DNA from: Streptomyces endophytica
GTDB taxonomy: Bacteria; Actinomycetota; Actinomycetes; Streptomycetales; Streptomycetaceae
DNA: 64,000 nucleotides
Direction of reading: 5' to 3'
NCBI RefSeq assembly: GCF_026153355.1
Contig: NZ_CP110636.1
Coordinates: forward strand, 2,728,001-2,792,000
The translations under genes and the position numbers were made by a program. Shown in pieces: positions 54,283 through 64,000 of this stretch. Below the pieces are notes generated by a model. That model did no database searches, had not been told where the DNA came from, and saw nothing but the letters and a program-made list of their open reading frames with translations. The number at the start of each line of letters is the position of its first letter. The first letter of the stretch is position 1.

Positions 54283-55277
54283 CTACCCCACAGCGGCGGT
54301 CTCCTTGCGCCGGGCATCGATGCGCGACGCGTTCGGCCAGCGGACGTCGTACACCCAGCCCGCCTTCTCGAACCAGCGGATCAGCCGGGCACTGGAATCC
54401 AGCTGCCCCTTCATCACGCCGTGCCGGGCACTGGTCGGATCCGCGTGGTGCAGGTTGTGCCAGGACTCCCCGCAGGACAGCACCGCCAGCCACCACACGT
54501 TGCCGGAACGGTCGCGGGACTTGAACGGGCGCTTGCCCACCGCGTGGCAGATGGAGTTGATCGACCACGTGACGTGATGCAGCAACGCCACCCGGACCAG
54601 CGAACCCCAGAAGAACGCGGTGGCCGCACCCTGCCACGACCACGTCGCCAGCCCGCCCACCAGCGGCGGGACCAGCAGCGACACCGTCGTCCACAGCACG
54701 AACTGCCGCGAGATCGTCCGGATCGCGTCGTCCTTGATCAGGTCCGGCGCGTACTTGTGCTGCGGCGTCTGCTCCTCGTCGAACATCCAGCCGATGTGGG
54801 CCCACCACAGGCCCTTCATCAGGGCCGGCACCGTCTCACCGAACCGCCACGGAGAGTGCGGATCACCCTCCGCGTCGGAGAACTTGTGGTGCTTGCGGTG
54901 GTCCGCCACCCAGCGGACCAGCGGACCCTCCACCGCCAGCGACCCCATGATCGCCAGCGCGATCCGCATCGGACGCTTCGCCTTGAACGACCCATGGGTG
55001 AAATAACGGTGGAAACCGATCGTGATGCCATGGCAACCGATGAAATACATCGCCGTCATCAGCGCCAGGTCCAGCCAGCTCACCCCCAGCCCCAGGCCAG
55101 CGGCACCGAGGCCACCAGCGCCACGAACGGGACGGTGATGAACAGCAGCAGCGCGATCTGTTCGACCGACCGGCGCTGCTCACCCCCCAGCGTGGCGGAC
55201 GGGAACGGACCACCCGCCCGCCCGGACGAATCAGTGGAAAGTGGTGGGTCTTCTACGGCTTCAGGACCAGCAGTCAT
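54283..55277 (-). CDS. Acyl-CoA/fatty acid desaturase, frameshifted
   Basis: ATG 55277 gives a short N-terminal region and one helix (IALLLFITVPFVALVASVPL) to a stop; the rest follows in the next frame. Adding one G to the run at 55083-55087 (minus-strand GGGGG) joins LAWGWG to SWLDLALMTAMYF, about 331 residues. The three His boxes of membrane desaturases are present: HRYFTH, HRKHH and WHNLHH, plus HHVTWSINS. Introduces a delta-9 type double bond in membrane lipids. Confidence 0.9.
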
Positions 55278-55316
55278 GGTGTCCCTCGTCGGGGGCTCGG
55301 GGGCACGGCTACGGCC

Positions 55317-55337
55317 TACGGAACCGTAACCTACGGT
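55317..55337. promoter_or_regulatory. Overlapping palindromes, candidate TetR operator
   Basis: TACGGAACCGTA at 55317-55328 and ACCGTAACCTACGGT at 55323-55337 are perfect dyads sharing a half site, 40-60 bp before the desaturase start. Further TACGG and CGTAAG half sites flank them. Fits an operator of the TetR gene next to the desaturase. Confidence 0.65.
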
Positions 55338-55576
55338 CTCGTAAGTATGGCAGTGACACCGCCACGGGCAAGGCCGTGACAGGCCCCACACCACCACCTC
55401 CCGCCACGGATGCCCACCCATCGGACGGTGTGATCCGCTGACAGTGGGCAGTCCTATCCTGGGGACGTCGGACAGCGCGGTCCGCAACCCGCCCGCATCA
55501 GACCTGCCCACGCGTCGCCGCCACACCCCTCCCCGCGAGCCGCGGAGCGACGCCCCTGATTGCCGCAAGGAGCACC

Positions 55577-58333
<2,757 letters not shown>

Positions 58334-58356
58334 CCCGGCACACCCCCCACACGCAC

Positions 58357-58405
58357 ATACGGCGGCGGCCGGCCCCTTCCCCGAAGGAGCCGGCCGCCGC
58401 CGTAT
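58357..58405. terminator. Strong bidirectional terminator hairpin
   Basis: A 17-bp perfect inverted repeat (58357-58373 with 58389-58405) with an inner CCTTC/GAAGG stem. Lies 24 bp after ppc and 26 bp from the end of the convergent gene at 58431. Can serve both. Confidence 0.8.
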
Positions 58406-58430
58406 CAATTCCAGGCAATTCCGTCGTGCG

Positions 58431-58955
58431 CTACATCGCCGCGAACGCCGCCCCCAGCAACGCCGCCCCCAGCAAGCCCATCCCCCACGCCGTACGCCGC
58501 AACCGCATCCCCCCGGCCACCACCAGCGCCGCCAGCAACAACGCCCCCGCGAACGGCACCCACGCATGCAGCACCCCCGCCGGCCCCGTCCGCACCGCAC
58601 GCGACGTCCCCGGCTTCAGCACCACCTCGACCCGCTCACCCTTCTCCGGCGCCGCCGCCTTCGCGATCGACACCGAAGGGCGCGGCCGACCCGTCCCCGC
58701 CATCGGCACATACGGGCCCGTACACCGCTCACCCGCACACGCCGACACCGTCAGCACCCCGTGCTCCCGGCCCTTGACCAGCATCGCGTACTTCGCCGTG
58801 CTCCAGGACGTCCACACCCCCGCCACCAGCAACAGCAACGCCAGCAGCCCCATCAACCCCGTCCGGGCGACCAGCACCACCCCGTAGGCACTCTCACTGA
58901 GCCGTCGCCAACGACTGCGTCTGACCGAACGGGTGCGCGTACTGCTCTTGGGCAT
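58431..58955 (-). CDS. Membrane protein, 174 residues
   Basis: Basic start (TRTRSVRRSRWRRL), hydrophobic helix TGLMGLLALLLLVAGVWTSW, an outside segment with two Cys (VSACAGERCTGPYVP) and K/E-rich EKGERVEVVLKPG, then two helices HAWVPFAGALLLAALVVAGG and GMGLLGAALLGAAFAAM. Resembles DUF3592-like proteins; function unknown. Confidence 0.75.
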   Translation of the reverse strand: MPKSSTRTRSVRRSRWRRLSESAYGVVLVARTGLMGLLALLLLVAGVWTSWSTAKYAMLVKGREHGVLTVSACAGERCTGPYVPMAGTGRPRPSVSIAKAAAPEKGERVEVVLKPGTSRAVRTGPAGVLHAWVPFAGALLLAALVVAGGMRLRRTAWGMGLLGAALLGAAFAAM

Positions 58956-59047
58956 GGCCGCGATACTTGGCCATCCACCAGCACCCGGTCAACCTCCGAC
59001 AACAATTCGTCAGACCCTGCCCCGACCCGTCCCCTAAAGGCGCTCGA

Positions 59048-59647
59048 TCACGAGTTGTACGTAGTCTGCGCCCGCTCCAAACCGTCCACGATCAACGTCT
59101 CGACCGCATCCGCCGCACGGTCCACGAAATAGTCCAACTCCCGCCGCTCCGCCGACGAGAAGTCCTTCAACACGAAATCGGCCACCGGCATACGACCCGG
59201 CGGACGCCCGATCCCGAACCGCACCCGGTGGTAATCCGCACCCAGCGACTTCGTGATCGACTTCAGCCCGTTGTGGCCGTTGTCACCACCGCCCAGCTTC
59301 AGCCGCAGCGCGCCGTAATCAATGTCCAACTCGTCATGAACCGCCACCACATGCGCCACCGGCACCTTGAAGAAATCCCGCAATGCGGTCGTCGGCCCAC
59401 CCGACAGATTCATGAACGACAACGGCTTCGCCACCACCACCCGGCGGCTCGACAACCCCGGCGCACCCAGCCGGCCCTCCACCACCTGGGCCCGCGACTT
59501 GTGGGCCTTGAAACGGCCCCCCATCCGCTCCGCCAAAAGATCCGCCACCATGAAACCGACGTTGTGCCGATTACCCGCGTACTCCGCACCCGGATTACCG
59601 AGACCCATCACCAGCCACGGGCTGTCCGCATCCGCCGACATCTGCAC
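59048..59647 (-). CDS. pth: Peptidyl-tRNA hydrolase
   Basis: 199 residues. [20 protein letters not shown] with the catalytic His in [41 protein letters not shown] with the conserved Asp, and [11 protein letters not shown]. Releases peptides from dropped-off peptidyl-tRNA. Downstream of rplY on the same strand, a common pairing. Confidence 0.96.
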   Translation of the reverse strand: MQMSADADSPWLVMGLGNPGAEYAGNRHNVGFMVADLLAERMGGRFKAHKSRAQVVEGRLGAPGLSSRRVVVAKPLSFMNLSGGPTTALRDFFKVPVAHVVAVHDELDIDYGALRLKLGGGDNGHNGLKSITKSLGADYHRVRFGIGRPPGRMPVADFVLKDFSSAERRELDYFVDRAADAVETLIVDGLERAQTTYNS

Positions 59648-59740
59648 CCTCCTCCAACGGCACGACCGCCGCCCCGCGCCAACGGCACGGGACGACGGTC
59701 ACCAAAAGAATCACCAGGGCACGCCGGCCCCGGAAGCGAA

Positions 59741-60334
59741 TCAGGCCTCGGAGCCCTCGGCCTCGCCCTCGGCACCTTCCTCGGCCGGAGCCTCGGCCTG
59801 CGCCGACACGACCTGCAGGACGACGGCCTCGTCCTCGACCGCGAGCGACACGCCCGACGGCAGCGTGATGTCCTTCGCCAGCACCGACGTACCCGCGTCC
59901 AGACCGGCGATCGACACGGTCACCGACTCCGGGATGTGCGTGGCCTCGGCCTCGACCGGCAGCGTGTTCAGCACGTGCTCCAGCAGGTTGCCACCCGGGG
60001 CCAGCTCACCCTCGGTCTGGATCGGCAGCTCGACCGTGACCTTCTCGCCCTTCTTCACGGCCAGGAAGTCCACGTGCACCAGGAACCGGCGGATCGCCTC
60101 ACGCTGCACATCCTTGGGGATGACCAGCTCGTTCTTGCCGTCGAACTCCAGACGCAGCAGCGCGTTCGGCGTCTTCAGGGCCATCATCAGCGCGTGGCTG
60201 TCGATCGCCACGTGCTGCGGCTCAGCACCGTGACCGTAAATGACACCCGGAACCTTGGACTCGCGACGCAGACGGCGGGCCGCACCCTTACCGAAGTCGT
60301 TCCGCAGCTCGGCGGAAAGCTTCACCTCAGCCAT
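59741..60334 (-). CDS. rplY: 50S ribosomal protein L25/general stress protein Ctc
   Basis: 197 residues. VKLSAELRNDFGKGAARRLR and VPGVIYGHGAEPQHV at the N-terminus (5S rRNA-binding L25 domain), then the beta domain (VHVDFLAVKKGEKVTVELPI) and a Glu-rich tail (EEGAEGEAEGSEA), the two-domain TL5/Ctc form. Ribosome assembly and stress adaptation. Confidence 0.95.
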   Translation of the reverse strand: MAEVKLSAELRNDFGKGAARRLRRESKVPGVIYGHGAEPQHVAIDSHALMMALKTPNALLRLEFDGKNELVIPKDVQREAIRRFLVHVDFLAVKKGEKVTVELPIQTEGELAPGGNLLEHVLNTLPVEAEATHIPESVTVSIAGLDAGTSVLAKDITLPSGVSLAVEDEAVVLQVVSAQAEAPAEEGAEGEAEGSEA

Positions 60335-60429
60335 GACAGCACTCCTCGTATCTCAGAAACATCTGGTGGGCGTCACCCGGCCCACGACAGACCTGCTACG
60401 AAGAGCGCGTCGATAACGGACAACCACCC

Positions 60430-60487
60430 AAAAAGGCGGCCTCCCTCGCCGAGCAACTCCACGAGTCTACCCGGCGGGAAGGCCGCC
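60430..60487 (-). terminator. Intrinsic terminator after prs
   Basis: On the minus strand GGCGGCCT pairs over 60435-60442 and 60480-60487, with an inner GCCG/CGGC helper, followed by TTTTT at 60434-60430. One of the few hairpin-plus-T-run terminators in this window. Ends prs transcripts before rplY. Confidence 0.75.
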
Positions 60488-60550
60488 CCAAAATGGATCT
60501 CAAGCGCCCGGCGGACGCGGGGACCTACCCCGCCCCACGGACGCCGACGA

Positions 60551-61525
60551 TCACTGCTCCTCGAACAGGCTCGTCACCGAACCGTCCTCGAACACCTCAC
60601 GGATCGCCCGGGCGATCGTCGGCGCCATCGACAGCACCGTGATCTTGTCCAGCTCCAGCTCCGAAGGCGTCGGCAGCGTGTTCGTGAACACGAACTCACT
60701 CACCTTTGAATTCTTCAGCCGGTCCGCCGCCGGACCCGACAGCACGCCGTGCGTCGCCGTCACGATCACATCCGACGCGCCATTCGCGAACAGCGCGTCC
60801 GCGGCCGCGCAGATCGTGCCGCCGGTGTCGATCATGTCGTCGACCAGGACACACACCCGGCCCTCCACGTCACCGACGACCTCGTGCACCGTGACCTGGT
60901 TCGCCACGTCCTTGTCCCGCCGCTTGTGCACGATCGCCAGCGGCGCACCCAGGCGGTCGCACCAGCGGTCCGCGACCCGCACCCGGCCGGCGTCCGGCGA
61001 CACCACCGTCAGCTTGTCCCGGTCCACCTTCGCGCCGACGTAATCCGCCAGCACCGGCAGCGCAAAAAGATGATCCACCGGACCGTCGAAGAAACCCATG
61101 ATCTGGTCCGTGTGCAGATCCACCGTCACCACACGGTCCGCACCCGCGGTCTTCATCAAATCCGCGATCAGCCGCGCCGAAATCGGCTCACGGCCACGGT
61201 GCTTCTTGTCCTGACGCGCATAACCGTAGAACGGCACGATCACCGTGATGCTGCGGGCCGAGGCCCGCTTCAGCGCATCAATCATGATCAGCTGTTCCAT
61301 GATCCACTTATTGATCGGAGCCGTGTGGCTCTGAATCAAAAAGCAATCCGCACCACGCGCCGACTCCTGATAGCGGACATAGATCTCACCGTTGGCGAAG
61401 TCAAAAGCCTTCGTCGGGACCAGCCCGACACCCAGCTGATGCGCAACCTCCTCCGCCAGCTCAGGGTGGGCGCGGCCGGAGAAGAACATCAGCTTCTTCT
61501 CGCCGGTCGTCTTGATCCCGGTCAC
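60551..61525 (-). CDS. prs: Ribose-phosphate pyrophosphokinase
   Basis: 324 residues. SGRAHPELAEEVAHQLGV, YVRYQESARGADCFLIQSH, YGYARQDKKHRGREPISARL, and the PRPP-binding loop VCVLVDDMIDTGGTICAAAD. Makes PRPP for nucleotide, His and Trp synthesis. Follows glmU by about 100 bp, the usual glmU-prs order. Confidence 0.96.
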   Translation of the reverse strand: MTGIKTTGEKKLMFFSGRAHPELAEEVAHQLGVGLVPTKAFDFANGEIYVRYQESARGADCFLIQSHTAPINKWIMEQLIMIDALKRASARSITVIVPFYGYARQDKKHRGREPISARLIADLMKTAGADRVVTVDLHTDQIMGFFDGPVDHLFALPVLADYVGAKVDRDKLTVVSPDAGRVRVADRWCDRLGAPLAIVHKRRDKDVANQVTVHEVVGDVEGRVCVLVDDMIDTGGTICAAADALFANGASDVIVTATHGVLSGPAADRLKNSKVSEFVFTNTLPTPSELELDKITVLSMAPTIARAIREVFEDGSVTSLFEEQ

Positions 61526-61624
61526 AGCAAATCTCCTCGAATCACAGTTTGCGTGCGCTCATCACGGTACGCCCCGCACGGCGCACCTTCCCCCAGCTAA
61601 CGCTGGGAGGTTCCCCCATCACGA

Positions 61625-63082
61625 TCACCGCTCGCCTTCCGACTCCTGGCGAGCGGCCGCAGCAGCCTGCGCGGCGGCACTTCCGGGCCGCTTACGCGCG
61701 ACCCAGCCCTCGATATTCCGCTGCTGGCCACGCGCGACCGCCAGCGAACCCGGGGGCACATCCTTGGTGATGACCGAGCCCGCCGCCGTATAAGCGCCGT
61801 CCCCGATCGTGACAGGAGCCACAAACATGTTGTCCGACCCCGTCCTGCAATGCGAACCAACGGTCGTGTGGTGCTTGGCTTCACCGTCGTAGTTCACGAA
61901 CACGCTCGCCGCACCGATATTGGTGAACTCGCCAATGGTCGCATCCCCCACATACGAAAGATGCGGCACCTTCGTGCCCTCACCCACCGACGCGTTCTTC
62001 ATCTCCACATACGCGCCGGCCTTCGAACGAGGACCAAGATCCGTGCCCGGCCGCAGATACGCATACGGGCCCACATTCGCGCCCACACCGATCCGCGCAC
62101 CCTCGGCGACCGTGAACGAGACCACCGCACCCTCACCCACCGACGTATCCGTCAGCCGGGAATGCGGCCCCACCTCGGCGCCCGACGCCACATGCGTCGC
62201 ACCCAGCAGCTGCGTGCCCGGGTGCACCGTCACGTCCTGCTCGAACGACACCGACACATCCACGGACGTCGACGCCGGGTCCACCACCGTCACGCCCGCC
62301 AGCATCGCCCGCTCCAGCAGCCGCTCGTTCAGCAGCCGCCGCGCCTCCGCCAGCTGCACCCGGTTGTTGATCCCCAGGATCTCCCGGTGATCGACCGCCA
62401 CCGCGGCCCCCACCCGGTGTCCCGCCTCACGCACGATCCCCAGCACATCCGTGAGGTACTCCTCACCCTGGCTGTTGTCCGTCCGCACCTTCCCCAGCGC
62501 GTCCACCAGCAGCCGGGCGTCGAAGGCGAACACCCCCGAATTGATCTCGCGGACCGCTCGCTGCGCCTCCGAGGCGTCCTTGTGCTCGACGATCGCCGTC
62601 ACCGCGCCCGACGCCGCATCCCGCACGATGCGCCCGTAACCCGTCGCGTCCGGCACCTCCGCGGACAGCACGGTCACCGCGTTCCCGTCCGCCGCGTGCG
62701 TCTCGGCGAGCCGCTGCAGGGTCTCCCCGGTGAGCAGCGGCGTGTCACCGCAGACCACGATCACCGTGCCGTCGAGCACGACACCGCTGTTGCTCAGCTC
62801 GTCCAGCGCCATGCGGACCGCGTGCCCGGTACCCAGCTGCTCGTGCTGGACGGCGGTCCGCACCTCGGGATCGACCTCGGAGAGGTGCGCCCGCACCTGC
62901 TCGCGGGCATGGCCGACGACCACGACGAGATGCTCGGGATCCAGCTCACGGGAGGCGGCGACGACATGGCCGACGAGGGAGCGGCCGCAGAGTGCGTGCA
63001 GGACCTTGGGGGTCGCCGACTTCATGCGGGTACCTTCACCCGCTGCGAGAACGACGACGGCTGCCGGGCGGTTGGCGCTCAC
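61625..63082 (-). CDS. glmU: Bifunctional UDP-GlcNAc pyrophosphorylase/GlcN-1-P acetyltransferase
   Basis: 485 residues. N-terminal uridylyltransferase AVVVLAAGEGTRMKSATPKV, QLGTGHAVRMAL, VVCGDTPLL; C-terminal left-handed beta-helix with hexapeptide repeats (IGVGANVGPYAYLRPGTDLG; YVGDATIGEFTNIGA) and KHHTTVGSH. Makes UDP-GlcNAc for peptidoglycan. A tRNA gene lies upstream. Confidence 0.96.
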   Translation of the reverse strand: MSANRPAAVVVLAAGEGTRMKSATPKVLHALCGRSLVGHVVAASRELDPEHLVVVVGHAREQVRAHLSEVDPEVRTAVQHEQLGTGHAVRMALDELSNSGVVLDGTVIVVCGDTPLLTGETLQRLAETHAADGNAVTVLSAEVPDATGYGRIVRDAASGAVTAIVEHKDASEAQRAVREINSGVFAFDARLLVDALGKVRTDNSQGEEYLTDVLGIVREAGHRVGAAVAVDHREILGINNRVQLAEARRLLNERLLERAMLAGVTVVDPASTSVDVSVSFEQDVTVHPGTQLLGATHVASGAEVGPHSRLTDTSVGEGAVVSFTVAEGARIGVGANVGPYAYLRPGTDLGPRSKAGAYVEMKNASVGEGTKVPHLSYVGDATIGEFTNIGAASVFVNYDGEAKHHTTVGSHCRTGSDNMFVAPVTIGDGAYTAAGSVITKDVPPGSLAVARGQQRNIEGWVARKRPGSAAAQAAAAARQESEGER

Positions 63083-63200
63083 GGGGATGCCCTTCGGCTT
63101 CTTGGCTACTTCGGGTGGTGGTCACCCGAAGGATACCGGGGCGTATTGCGGGAGAAACGACTGCGGGTCCTGATCTTGCGATCAGGACCCGAACTTTGCT

Positions 63201-63275
63201 TGGCTCCCCTGCCAGGACTCGAACCCGGACATAAGGCACCAAAAGCCTCAGTGCTGCCAATTACACCACAGGGGA
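63201..63275 (-). tRNA. tRNA-Gln (anticodon UUG)
   Basis: On the minus strand 63275 to 63204 folds as a complete tRNA: acceptor TCCCCTG/CAGGGGA, D arm with AATTGGCAGC, anticodon loop CTTTTGG with TTG, T loop GGTTCGAGTCC; discriminator G and encoded CCA at 63203-63201. It is upstream of glmU on the same strand. Confidence 0.95.
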
Positions 63276-63665
63276 TGGTAGGGCGGTTCATACCGGACAT
63301 TCCGTCAGGCTGGCCGCTTGGCACCCAACACTATGCCGTACCAGCAGCCTTCGGTGCGACGGTATAGCGCCGTGCGCTGCGGGTCGGTCGCGGGGGTGCC
63401 CATGTGGTCCGCCTGTGAGAGCGGCGGGCGTACGGGTTGCTCTTGCCGTCCTCCGGCCGACTTCGTGGCGTAACGCTTCGTAGTCGTGACGGGTGGGATG
63501 GGTGTTCGGCCTGGGGTCGGGATGCCGGGGCAAGTGGGAGAATGAGGCGCAAACGTGGGCGATTCAACAGTTCAAGGAATAACCGAGGGTAAGGCTGGTA
63601 TCCGGGCGAGCGGGCGTCGATAAGAGGGCGGAGGAACCGGGGTGGGCCCCCGTAGGCTGGTCGGT
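63276..63665. other. Intergenic between tRNA-Gln and a kinase gene
   Basis: 390 bp. Promoter of the tRNA (leftward) and of the gene at 63666 (rightward) must lie here. No convincing gene, repeat or strong hairpin seen. GGAGGAACCGGG at about 63630 is too far from the ATG to be its ribosome site. Confidence 0.4.
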
Positions 63666-64000
63666 ATGACCGCGACGGGGGCAAGTGAAGGTGTGGGCGC
63701 GCGGGGTGCGCCGATAGGTGGGCCGTGGTGGTGGGCGCGGCGGCGCAGTGCCGTACTGGACGCGTCGCTGGCGGCCGCTTCGACGGTGGAATGCCTGCTC
63801 GAAGGCGCGAGTTTCGCGCACGGGGCGGACCTGCCGGAGCTGCTGGGGATGCTGCTCGGTCTGCTGGTGGGCCCGGTGTTGCTGGTGCGTCGCCGGTGGC
63901 CCGTGGTGGTGGTGCTGGTCTCGATAGCGGTGATGCCTGCGGAGATGGGCGGGCTGCTCAGCGTGGTGGGGCTGTACACGCTGGCCGCGTCGGATGTGCC
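63666..64000 (+). CDS. Membrane protein, probable sensor histidine kinase, 5' part
   Basis: Open from ATG 63666 to the window edge, 111 residues visible. A Gly/Trp-rich start (GGPWWWARRRSAVLDASLAA) is followed by hydrophobic helices (LLGMLLGLLVGPVLLV; VVVVLVSIAVMPAEMGGLLS). The pattern of short helices with RRRWP between them is that of the membrane part of NarL-type two-component kinases in Streptomyces. The catalytic part lies outside, so the call is an inference. Confidence 0.6.
   Translation, partial: MTATGASEGVGARGAPIGGPWWWARRRSAVLDASLAAASTVECLLEGASFAHGADLPELLGMLLGLLVGPVLLVRRRWPVVVVLVSIAVMPAEMGGLLSVVGLYTLAASDV

Overview
The window is high-GC actinobacterial chromosome, almost certainly Streptomyces. 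Coding regions show very high G/C at third codon positions, GTG starts and 4-bp stop/start overlaps are common, and there are several XRE-DUF5753/DUF397 pairs. The gene order around pmt, rsmI, tatD, rpf, ksgA, ispE and the gal operon, tam, ppc, pth, rplY, prs and glmU is that of the Streptomyces core. The species cannot be named from the sequence alone.

Layout. 1-5.0 kb is an accessory patch of DUF6879, XRE-DUF5753 and DUF397 regulators with very small Cys-rich proteins and strong hairpins. 5.2-12.3 kb is chromosomal: a CbiMN-CbiQ-CbiO metal ECF importer, a serine hydrolase, an EamA exporter and a penicillin-binding protein. 12.39-27.42 kb is an integrated actinomycete integrative and conjugative element (AICE) bounded by an 88-bp direct repeat. 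27.3-40 kb holds pmt, rsmI, tatD, rpf, ksgA, ispE, a second XRE/DUF397 locus, an alpha/beta hydrolase and an ABC-F protein. 40.7-51 kb is galactose metabolism (sodium:solute symporter, galTEK, GH42 beta-galactosidase, SDR) framed by two LuxR-type regulators. 51.4-58.4 kb holds a MarR/TamR-tam pair, a RelE-Phd toxin-antitoxin, a TetR-desaturase pair and ppc. 59-64 kb holds pth, rplY, prs, glmU, tRNA-Gln and the start of a probable sensor kinase.

The AICE carries integrase and excisionase next to attL, an iteron-like GCGTCA/TGACGC array, a prim-pol plus primase/ATPase replication pair, an FtsK/TraB-type translocase, a run of small translationally coupled spread-type genes, and two regulators near attR: an activator-like XRE protein and a GntR-Nudix fusion. 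It sits in the 3' end of pmt, a protein mannosyltransferase gene, instead of a tRNA gene, and it restores the last codons and stop of pmt. Two near-identical 55-nt elements inside it fold like the acceptor and T arm of a tRNA. Palindromes of the form CTGGTGCGCACCAG lie before the activator-like gene and, as a variant, before the GntR-Nudix gene, which suggests one regulatory circuit.

Caution on sequence quality: at least eight genes (an XRE regulator, cbiM, the PBP, prim-pol, an AICE Cys protein, galK, the desaturase and ppc) are broken by the loss of a single base in or beside a G or C run. All of these are losses and none are gains. This looks like systematic homopolymer under-calling, not decay, so coordinates of those genes are given across the break.
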